A stretch of 9,506 bases of DNA, taken from positions 1-9,506 of the forward strand of contig JAHFSL010000058.1 in assembly GCA_023265785.1 (NCBI GenBank). The letters are read 5' to 3'. The DNA comes from Candidatus Coatesiibacteriota bacterium. Its GTDB lineage: Bacteria > Oederibacteriota > CAKKQC01. Positions 1 through 6,817 of this stretch are shown piece after piece (within the stretch, counting starts at the first letter, position 1; each line of letters opens with the position of its first letter). A program made the translations under genes and the position numbers. The notes below the pieces were generated by a model. The model did not search any database. It was not told where the DNA came from and was given only the letters and a program-made list of their open reading frames with translations.

Positions 1-1896
1 AACGGGGAGTCCCGCGTCCAGTGACCGGCCGAGCGGCTGGCCGGTGACCACATCCCATAGGAAAACGCCCGAGGCGTAGTCGCCGGTCAGCGCCGTGCGG
101 CCGTCGGCGGTGAAGGCGACCACGGGAACGCCGAACCGATGCGGGAAGACCGCGAGCAGGTGACCGGTTCGCACGTCCCAGAGCCGCGCGGCGCGATCTA
201 GGCTTCCCGAGAGCAGCGTCCGGCCGTCCGGACTGAAGGCCAGCGACAGCACCGGCCCCGTGTGCGGAAGCGCCGGGCCCTGGGGCCGGCCGGCGGCATC
301 CCAGAGCCGCGCCTCACTGCCGGCGGCCGACGCGATGAGCCGGCCATCCGGGCTCCACCCGGCATCCAGGAGTCCGGCACCCAGTGACCGCGAGAACCGC
401 AGGGCTCCCGACGCGGCATCCCAGGTCTTGATCTCACTCCCGCCAACGGTCAGGAGACTCGTGCCCGCACGATCGAAGGCGACCACGATGACCGCTCCCG
501 GGTGCGGCAGAAGGATCTGCCGGCCGGACGCCACGTCCCAGAGGTGGGCTTCCTGGTTACCGGCGGTGACCAGCTTCATCCCATCGGGGCTGAACGCGGC
601 CGTTGACACGAAATCCGGCTGATGGAGCACGGTGGTGGTGAGCGGGGACGAGCCCGCGAGCGACACGACCTGGATGGCGCCATCCGTGCACCCGACCACG
701 GCCTTTTGATTGTCCTGGCTCACCCTGACCGCGTACGGAGCGCCCGCGGTGGCAAGGGAATCCCCGATCGTGGTCCCCGAAATGAGATCCCACACCCGCA
801 GGCGCCAGTCGGTCGTCGCCCGGACCATGATCCGCGCATCCCGCGCGATGCCCGTTGCCGGCAGGTCGGCCCACCCCGCCGGATCGAGTGGGACGCCTGA
901 ATGACGCGGGCGCAACCGCCAGATGCTGGCCAGCGGACCCCCGGTCGCCGCGGCGGCGAGGCTCCCGTCGCCACTCAGCACGAGCCTCCCGGGGACCGCT
1001 CCCCGGTGCGGCATGACCGGTCCGGCCGGTCGGCCACTGGAATCCCACAGACGGTACCCCCCATCCAGGCACCGGGTGACCAGGTGCCCATCCTTCGTGA
1101 AATCTGCATTCATCGCCCAATCGGGGTGCCGCATCGCTTCCCCGATGGACGATCCGGACGTGCAATCCCACATCCGGACCGAGCCGTCCCGGCACGCCAG
1201 GGCGATTTCCTGGCCATCCCCACGAATGGAGAGACCTTCGATGTAATCACTTTGCTCCGGCAGGATTTTCAAGAGTCGGTGCGTCCTGGTTTCATACAGG
1301 AAGCACCGCTGACTTGACGTGAGCGCGAGGATCTTTCCATCCGGACTTGCAGCCATCTTGGAAACCACATCTGAGCACGTGATCGGGGAACCGACCAACC
1401 GACCCGTTCGTCCATCAAGGAAACGGACGCTTTTGGCTGAAGGGTCCTGGATCGCGAGCGAGGGTGTTGGACCAGGGATCCATACCGGCGCAGTGGGTCC
1501 AGAGCCGGTGACCGTCGGCAGGATGCGGGGCGGATCAGACAAGATGTCGACCAGAGCAATCGTGTTGGCTGCGGTGACGGCCAGCCGGTCGCCGGCGGGG
1601 TCAAGGGAGAGCGAGGAACATCCGGGAACCAGGAGCGGTCGGCGGACGGGATGACCAGTCGCCGCGTTCCAGACCCGGATTTCACTGGCATCCCGACTGC
1701 CTGTCACCAGCCACCTGCCGTCCCGGGAGAATTGACAGTAGACCTCGCTGTGCATCCTCGGTTCATGCCGCAATGGATCGGTCAGGGGACGGCCGCTGGC
1801 CGCGTCCCAGATCCGGGCGGTGTTGTCCAGATTCCCAGTCGCCACCTTGGTCCCATCCGGGCTGAAGGCGATCTCCCCGATCCCGGCGGGATCGAA
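1..1896 (-). repeat. WD40 repeat array of gene A
   Basis: About 15 tandem protein repeats of roughly 38-44 residues, each built on a hydrophobic strand, a (S/T)PDG-type turn and a (R/L)xWD strand. Enough for two seven- or eight-bladed propellers once the part beyond the edge is counted. Repeats near 1380-1620 and 780-960 are degenerate, lacking the PDG turn or the WD. On the plus strand the array appears as recurring tcccagag-type words, which are simply the complement of LWD codons. Confidence 0.85.
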
Positions 1897-3189
1897 AATT
1901 ACGACTTCGGGGACGGCGATCTTTTCGAGCATGGCCAGGGCGTTGGTCCGGGCCAGCCGGGAGGGGGCGAGCCGGTTGAGTGCCGCGTAGACCGCGGCCG
2001 CGGCCGTGTAATTGTCCCGGTTGGCGTACTCCTGCGCCCGCTGGAGCATGGAGGCGGCCGCAAGATGTTGCATCTGGGCTCGCTGGACGACGACCCGGCC
2101 GATCGCCACCGACAGCCCGATCAGCCCGGCGCAGGCGATGGCGACCGCCGCCGTATTGCGTTCCAGGTATCGCTTGAAGCGGTACCCCCGGCGGTGGGCG
2201 AGGGGCGAGACGGGCCGGCGGTCACGGCGGGCGGTGAGGTCGGCCAGGACGGCGCCAGCCGACTCGTACCGATGTGCTGGGTCCGGGGAAAGACATTTGC
2301 CCACGATGGCGGCAAGGTCCTCGTCGAGTCCCTTGGCCTCTCCCAGCGTGAGGGCTGCCTTCAGTGTGGACAACTCCCGATAGACCTTGAGCCGTTCGGC
2401 CACGCTGGAGGAGGATTCCAGCCGTCCCGTCAGCGTGTCCGCGTACGGCGCCTTGCCCGTCAGCAGGGCATGCGCTGTGGCGCCCAGCGCGTACAGGTCC
2501 CACTTGACGTCCGGCTGAATCGCCTCGCCCTCATCCCCCAGCCGCGCCTGCTCGGGGGCCATGTAGAACAGGGTGCCCAGCGCCCCCTGGCCCTCCGCCA
2601 GCACCCGCGCCTGCCCGAAATCCGCTACCCGGATCCGCCCCTCGCCGTCCAGCAATACATTCGCCGGCTTGAGATCACAGTGGATGATTCCTTTCCCATG
2701 CACAAACGCCAAAGCCTGCGCAATCTCGTCCAGCCACCGGGCCACGGTGGCTGCCTCCACCGGCTTGGCCGGGTCCACGAACCGCTCCAGCGATCCGCCC
2801 TCCATGAGGTCGGTGACGTAATAGGGAGGGTCGGCGGCCAGATCGGCATCCAGCAGGGAAACGACATGCGGATGCTTGTCCAGCCGCACGAGCCGCTCCA
2901 CCTCGCGGCGCAGGAAGAGCCAGTTGACCCCGCTGGACTGGTGAAAGACCTTGACGGCCACGGTCTTGCCGGTCCGGGCCTGGACGGCCTTCCAGGCGGT
3001 GGCAAACGAGCCGCGCCCCAGCATTTCGGCGAGGGTGTACCCGGGAATGCGGGGGGCGGCGGGGGAAGCAGAGGCGGCTTCGCCAGGAGCCGCTGTCGCA
3101 CGGCTGGACAGCTCACGCGCCGCCGCCAGCGCGTCCCCCCCTTGGACAATCGTTCCGCCCAGGTCGGGGGGAACCTCACGTTCCGTCAC
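1..3189 (-). CDS. Gene A: membrane Ser/Thr protein kinase fused to WD40 propellers (3' end outside window)
   Basis: An open frame of 1063 codons from GTG 3189 to the left edge, read line by line without a stop. The kinase domain spans about residues 48-320: glycine-rich loop GRGSF (58-62), ATP lysine K80 in VAVKVF, helix-C glutamate E96, catalytic loop HCDLKPANV (170-178, D172), DFG 190-192, APE 211-213. All catalytic residues are present, so an active kinase is expected; the HRD arginine is cysteine (non-RD type). A basic juxtamembrane stretch (about 336-345) precedes one hydrophobic helix (about 346-366), then a helical stalk rich in Ala/Gln (385-428). About 15 WD40-like repeats of roughly 40 residues follow from about 432, with SPDG and LWD signatures. 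Positive charges before the helix suggest the kinase is cytoplasmic and the propellers outside; this is inference. The GTG start was chosen because it overlaps the stop of gene B as GTGA. The C-terminal tail is not in the window. The substrate is unknown. Confidence 0.93.
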   Translation of the reverse strand, partial: MTEREVPPDLGGTIVQGGDALAAARELSSRATAAPGEAASASPAAPRIPGYTLAEMLGRGSFATAWKAVQARTGKTVAVKVFHQSSGVNWLFLRREVERLVRLDKHPHVVSLLDADLAADPPYYVTDLMEGGSLERFVDPAKPVEAATVARWLDEIAQALAFVHGKGIIHCDLKPANVLLDGEGRIRVADFGQARVLAEGQGALGTLFYMAPEQARLGDEGEAIQPDVKWDLYALGATAHALLTGKAPYADTLTGRLESSSSVAERLKVYRELSTLKAALTLGEAKGLDEDLAAIVGKCLSPDPAHRYESAGAVLADLTARRDRRPVSPLAHRRGYRFKRYLERNTAAVAIACAGLIGLSVAIGRVVVQRAQMQHLAAASMLQRAQEYANRDNYTAAAAVYAALNRLAPSRLARTNALAMLEKIAVPEVVIFDPAGIGEIAFSPDGTKVATGNLDNTARIWDAASGRPLTDPLRHEPRMHSEVYCQFSRDGRWLVTGSRDASEIRVWNAATGHPVRRPLLVPGCSSLSLDPAGDRLAVTAANTIALVDILSDPPRILPTVTGSGPTAPVWIPGPTPSLAIQDPSAKSVRFLDGRTGRLVGSPITCSDVVSKMAASPDGKILALTSSQRCFLYETRTHRLLKILPEQSDYIEGLSIRGDGQEIALACRDGSVRMWDCTSGSSIGEAMRHPDWAMNADFTKDGHLVTRCLDGGYRLWDSSGRPAGPVMPHRGAVPGRLVLSGDGSLAAAATGGPLASIWRLRPRHSGVPLDPAGWADLPATGIARDARIMVRATTDWRLRVWDLISGTTIGDSLATAGAPYAVRVSQDNQKAVVGCTDGAIQVVSLAGSSPLTTTVLHQPDFVSTAAFSPDGMKLVTAGNQEAHLWDVASGRQILLPHPGAVIVVAFDRAGTSLLTVGGSEIKTWDAASGALRFSRSLGAGLLDAGWSPDGRLIASAAGSEARLWDAAGRPQGPALPHTGPVLSLAFSPDGRTLLSGSLDRAARLWDVRTGHLLAVFPHRFGVPVVAFTADGRTALTGDYASGVFLWDVVTGQPLGRSLDAGLPV
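2161..2643 (-). repeat. Duplicated kinase C-lobe and juxtamembrane segment, copy in gene A
   Basis: This stretch aligns without gaps to 9024-9506 at a constant offset of 6863 bases. In hand-checked blocks, 2401-2460 matches 9264-9323 at 55 of 60 bases, 2521-2580 matches 9384-9443 at 56 of 60, and 2341-2400 matches 9204-9263 at 46 of 60. The match probably continues past the right edge of the window. Confidence 0.85.
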
Positions 3190-6100
3190 GGGTGGACAGC
3201 CTCTTCAGCCGGCAATCGTGTCGCGAGAACCTTCCACTCCTCCGCAGGAATCGGTTCAATGTCAGAATCCCGGGTGACCCGGCGGTGGGTGAGGACCTGA
3301 GTCCTCAGGAGCAGGGCCGAGGGTGCCGGCGCGGCTTCGATACCCGCCAGGTCCCAGGTCATCAGAGCGTTGTCTCCCGCGCTGGCGGCCATGAGCCGGC
3401 GCCCGGCCCCACCGAAGGCCAGGGCCCGCGGATCCGGCCCGGCGATCAGCGCCGGACCCACGGGGTCGCCCGTGACCAGATCCAGCAGATGCACGGTCCC
3501 CCCGAAACTCGCCACGGCCCCCAGCCTGCTGTCAGGGGCCACCGCGACGGCTTCGACGAACCGGGGCAGGCGGAAACTCTTCCCCACCCGTCCCTGGCCC
3601 CGTCCTTCCCAGACAAAGACACTGCTTTCATAGGCTCCGCTCAGAATGCGCGTTCCATCGGGAGTGAACGCGAAGGCGCTCGCGGTGAGCGGGTGCGCCA
3701 TGGTGTCCCCCTCCCGCTTCCAGGTTGCCGGGCTGAACAATCGCAGGTCGCCGTCATAACACTGCGTCAACGCGAGGGTGCCATCGGGGGACAGGACGAG
3801 CGAGGAAGGCCCCCCCTCAAGGGCGACGGCTTCTCCGATGGGTTCCCCGGAGGGAACCTTCCAGCTCCGTAGCATCCCGTCGTAGCCACCGCTGTACGCC
3901 CGGGCGCCGTCAGCGGACAATGCCAGCACGGGCCCGCCGCCCTCATGAACAAAGACAGGACCGAGCGGCTCCCCTTCGGGAAGTTTCCACACCCGCAGGT
4001 TAAAGTCGTACCCGAACGTCACGACCTTCGTCCCATCCCGGCTGAAGGCCCAGGCCGAAAGGCCGCCGGCGTTGATGGTCTTGCCAGCCGGGGCGCCGCT
4101 CGCCGGATCGAAGGAGCGGATGGCCCCTTCCCAATCCACTGTCCAGACGAGACGCCGGCCGGGCGACTCCAGGAATCCGGCCTCGCGCGGCGAGCCTCCG
4201 GCCTGGAACCGGGTGACGGAACCGTCTCCCGCGGGCGAGATCGTCAAACATTCGACCGTGCCTCCCTGCTGGGAAACCGCCACGGCGTCACCGGCATCGG
4301 AAAATCTTGCCGCCACGAAGCCCACCTTGGTAAATGCGATGCGCCGCTCGTCCGGCCTGGGCGGATCGGTTTCCCAGAGCCGGGCCATTCCGTCCTCGCC
4401 GGCCGACGCGATCAACCGGCCGTCCGGACTGAAGATCGCATGATGGATCGCGGCCTCGTGCAACATGACTGGGCCCGCGGAATTGCCGGTCCCGAGATCC
4501 CACAGCCGGACCGTGCCGTCCGACGAAGCGGACAGGACGCGACGACCATCCGGATGCACGGCGATCTGGTACACGCCGTTCGCGTGTCGTCCCATCTCGC
4601 CAAGCGGCGTGCCGGTGGCGGCGTCCCAGACGGCCACCACACCGTCCCAGCCGCCGGTGACCACTTTGGTGCCATCCGGGGTGAAGGCCGCCACGATGAT
4701 GCCGATTCGGTGGTGCAGGGCATTGCCGATCGTAAGCCCGGTGCGCGCGTCGCGCAGGCGGGCCGATCCGTCACTGGTGGCGACCAGCAGGGTATGGCTG
4801 TCCGGCGCAAAGGCAAGCGCATAGATGCCGGACGCCTCCTTGATCGTTCGCAACACCTGGCCCGAGCGCGAATCCCATATCCTGACTTCACAGCCCTGCC
4901 CCCCTGCCGTTGCGAGGACCCGGCCGTCACGACTCATCGCCAGGAAGGTGACCGGCGTTCCGTGCTTGATCGGAGCGCCCACCGGCTTGCCCGTGCGGGC
5001 ATCCCACAACCGGGCCAGGCCATCCTCCCCGGCGGTCGCCACCCGGCCGCCATCGGGCGTGATGGCCGCTGCGAGGATCTTGCGCGGGTGCGACATGACC
5101 GGGCTGGCCGCGACGAGGGTGGCCGCATCGTGGAATTGCATCGCGCCGTCGTGCAGGGCGACCAGCAGGCGCTTTCCATCAGGCGTGAACGCGACATGTT
5201 GGACGGACGCGGGCAGGCCGGCGACCTCGCCGGCGGACTGCCCATTACGGGTGTTCCAGATCCGGACCCGGCCTCCCTCCTCGCCGATGGCCAGCCGCGA
5301 CCCGTCCGGCGAAAACGCGATCAACTCCGCGGCTCCGGTCGCCCAGCGATGGGGGAAGGTGTGCAGGGGTCGGGCGATGCCGCGGAGAAAGGCCAGGGCG
5401 TTCATCCGGGCGGGGACGGACGGCATGATGGCGTTGGACTGGGCCGCATAGACGGCCGCGGCCGCATCGTCGCTCCGGGCGGCCGCCTGCTGGGCGCGGA
5501 GCAGGAGCGAGAGCCCGAGCCCCTTGCGCGACTCCGCCTGGCGCAGGGCCTGCCATCCCCCGACCGCCAGCCCGCCTACAACCAAAAGACCCGTTCCCAT
5601 CGCGAGCTTGTTCCGCCGTAAGGCCCGTTTTAGCCGATAGCCCGGACGGTCCGCCAACGGCCCGACGGGCAGACCCAGAGTTCGCGCCCTGAGATCGGCC
5701 AGCACCGCCCCAACGCCCTGATACCGGAGGGCGGGATCGCGTTCCAGACACCGGCCCACGATGGCCCGCAGGTCTTCATCAGCGCCGGGAAGGTCGTGGG
5801 CGGCTCCCGGGGGGGAGCCCGCCAGCAGTCCGTGGGCCAGCGCCCCCAGCGCCCAGACATCCCACCGCACATCCGGTTCGCCACCGGCCGCCTGCTCGGG
5901 CGCCGTCCAGGGTGCGCTGGGAGTGCCGGGAGCGACCGCGCCGCCGGCCACGGAAGGGACGGAGGTGACGGCGGCCCGATGCCCCGCGCCCGTGACGCGG
6001 ACCTGGCCCTCGGCATCAATCCGCACCCGGCCGGGCGTCAGACCGCAATGCAATACGCCCTTGGCATGCAGGAACGAGAGGGCCTCCGCAATCTGGGTGA

Positions 6101-6482
6101 TCCACGCGACCGCCTGCTCCGGGGAGGGCCGCCGGTTCCTCACGGTCCAGTCTGCCAGCGTGGTGCCCGTCACGAGTTCCGTGGCGTAGTAGGGAGGATC
6201 GGCGCCCAGATCGGCGTCCGACAGCGACACCAGATGGGGGTGGCCCCGTTCCAATCGGACGAGCCGCTCCACGGTCCGGCGCAGGAATAACCAGTCCAGC
6301 GCATCGGACCCGGTGAACACCGTCAATGCCACGGCGCGCCCCGTGCGCGTATGCACCGCCTTCCACACGGCGATCCCGGGTTCCGCGTCAAGCGGGGCCG
6401 CCTCCAAGGCGTATCCAGGGACGAGCGGGCTCTGGCTCAACGGGTCTTCCCGCCCACCAGTTTCTGGACCGCCGCCCGCCAC
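3186..6482 (-). CDS. Gene B: membrane pseudokinase fused to WD40 propellers
   Basis: Complete protein of 1098 residues from GTG 6482. Kinase-like domain about residues 22-265, transmembrane helix about 293-312, helical stalk 318-371, about 16 WD40-like repeats from about 378 to 1045, and a C-terminal tail containing PAEEW. Aligned with gene A, every catalytic position is changed: ATP lysine to T54 (VALTVF), helix-C Glu to T70, catalytic Asp to G147 (HCGLTPGRV), Asn to R152, and DFG to GAG (165-167). The glycine-rich loop is also gone, while fold landmarks FLRR, PPYY, APEQ and the Asp after VRW remain. It also lacks about 31 residues that genes A and C have in the C-lobe between LLxG and DEDL. 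A regulatory or scaffold role beside an active kinase is inferred. Start choice: GTG 6482 is the outermost start, with a GAGGAG too close to it to be a normal ribosome site. TTG 6440, overlapping the upstream TGA as TTGA and mirroring the gene A start, is a good alternative that costs 14 residues. Confidence 0.93.
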   Translation of the reverse strand: MAGGGPETGGREDPLSQSPLVPGYALEAAPLDAEPGIAVWKAVHTRTGRAVALTVFTGSDALDWLFLRRTVERLVRLERGHPHLVSLSDADLGADPPYYATELVTGTTLADWTVRNRRPSPEQAVAWITQIAEALSFLHAKGVLHCGLTPGRVRIDAEGQVRVTGAGHRAAVTSVPSVAGGAVAPGTPSAPWTAPEQAAGGEPDVRWDVWALGALAHGLLAGSPPGAAHDLPGADEDLRAIVGRCLERDPALRYQGVGAVLADLRARTLGLPVGPLADRPGYRLKRALRRNKLAMGTGLLVVGGLAVGGWQALRQAESRKGLGLSLLLRAQQAAARSDDAAAAVYAAQSNAIMPSVPARMNALAFLRGIARPLHTFPHRWATGAAELIAFSPDGSRLAIGEEGGRVRIWNTRNGQSAGEVAGLPASVQHVAFTPDGKRLLVALHDGAMQFHDAATLVAASPVMSHPRKILAAAITPDGGRVATAGEDGLARLWDARTGKPVGAPIKHGTPVTFLAMSRDGRVLATAGGQGCEVRIWDSRSGQVLRTIKEASGIYALAFAPDSHTLLVATSDGSARLRDARTGLTIGNALHHRIGIIVAAFTPDGTKVVTGGWDGVVAVWDAATGTPLGEMGRHANGVYQIAVHPDGRRVLSASSDGTVRLWDLGTGNSAGPVMLHEAAIHHAIFSPDGRLIASAGEDGMARLWETDPPRPDERRIAFTKVGFVAARFSDAGDAVAVSQQGGTVECLTISPAGDGSVTRFQAGGSPREAGFLESPGRRLVWTVDWEGAIRSFDPASGAPAGKTINAGGLSAWAFSRDGTKVVTFGYDFNLRVWKLPEGEPLGPVFVHEGGGPVLALSADGARAYSGGYDGMLRSWKVPSGEPIGEAVALEGGPSSLVLSPDGTLALTQCYDGDLRLFSPATWKREGDTMAHPLTASAFAFTPDGTRILSGAYESSVFVWEGRGQGRVGKSFRLPRFVEAVAVAPDSRLGAVASFGGTVHLLDLVTGDPVGPALIAGPDPRALAFGGAGRRLMAASAGDNALMTWDLAGIEAAPAPSALLLRTQVLTHRRVTRDSDIEPIPAEEWKVLATRLPAEEAVHP
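3187..3206 (-). promoter_or_regulatory. Candidate ribosome binding site and overlapping GTG start of gene A
   Basis: GAAGAGG at 3206-3200 lies 10 bases before GTG 3189-3187. The GTG overlaps the TGA stop of gene B (3188-3186) as GTGA. This arrangement fits translational coupling of gene A to gene B. The match to a Shine-Dalgarno sequence is partial. Confidence 0.4.
3348..5351 (-). repeat. WD40 repeat array of gene B
   Basis: About 16 tandem repeats of roughly 40-43 residues, consistent with two eight-bladed or two seven-bladed propellers with extra strands. Repeats 1-8 are canonical, with PDG and WD; repeats 9 and 10 are degenerate, which may mark the boundary between two propellers. Later repeats are again recognisable (YDGMLRSW, SPDGTLAL). 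Confidence 0.85.
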
Positions 6483-6817
6483 TCCTCAACCGGGAGCGTT
6501 TCCAGGAGGCCATCGTCTGTAATCCTGCGCCGGGTCGCCGCAAGCGCCCGCAGAGCCCGCTGGTTCCGCGAGTCGTGCCCGACCAGCCATGAAATATTGC
6601 GGATCCGAATGTCGCCTTGCTCGTGTTCGACGGTGATGATGCCATCCCCCCGGGGCGTCAACGACGCGAAATCAATGCCGCTCGCGTACCGGATGGTTGG
6701 CCCGATGGCCTCACCCGTGGCGGCGTCCCACAGACGAATGTGGTGCCCTCCCCCGGTCATCACCGTCTGCCCATCCGGACTGTACTTAATAAAGATGATG
6801 GATTGGCCATGCTTCAT
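6437..6817 (-). pseudogene. Detached 3' end of gene C: last WD40 blade and C-terminal tail, out of frame
   Basis: A 126-codon frame from ATG 6817 to TGA 6439-6437. It opens with PMKHG, the usual start of a blade in this family, and continues with a YSPDGQ turn and an IRLWDAATGE strand, then a degenerate half-blade. It ends in a tail with LPVEEW that matches the PAEEW tail of gene B. It is therefore the natural C-terminus of gene C, shifted by one frame; an in-frame TGA at 6832-6830 prevents it from extending upstream. No ribosome site is visible before ATG 6817, so independent translation is doubtful. The junction falls in the middle of a blade, and about 17 residues expected there are missing. 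It overlaps the 3' end of gene C by 32 bases and the start region of gene B. Confidence 0.75.

Noticed and set aside
1..1900. Regularly spaced similar short words suggesting a CRISPR or DNA satellite array
   Set aside because: The spacing is about 120 bases, the words vary, and they coincide with the codons of PDG and WD motifs; this is a protein repeat.
2625..3179. Minus-strand frame of 184 codons at the start of gene A
   Set aside because: Out of frame with the kinase motifs and rich in Pro/Arg/Ser/Trp, as shifted GC-rich frames are. The kinase frame from GTG 3189 covers the same bases.
1651..3300. Plus-strand open frame of 549 codons
   Set aside because: Antisense to the kinase and WD40 start of gene A, whose minus-strand frame has clear kinase motifs. 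The plus-strand product is low-complexity and matches no domain I know; long antisense frames are expected in GC-rich DNA.
3945..5621. Plus-strand open frame of 558 codons with a loose internal periodicity
   Set aside because: The periodicity is the complement of the WD40 repeats of gene B. No independent domain, and no ribosome site stands out.
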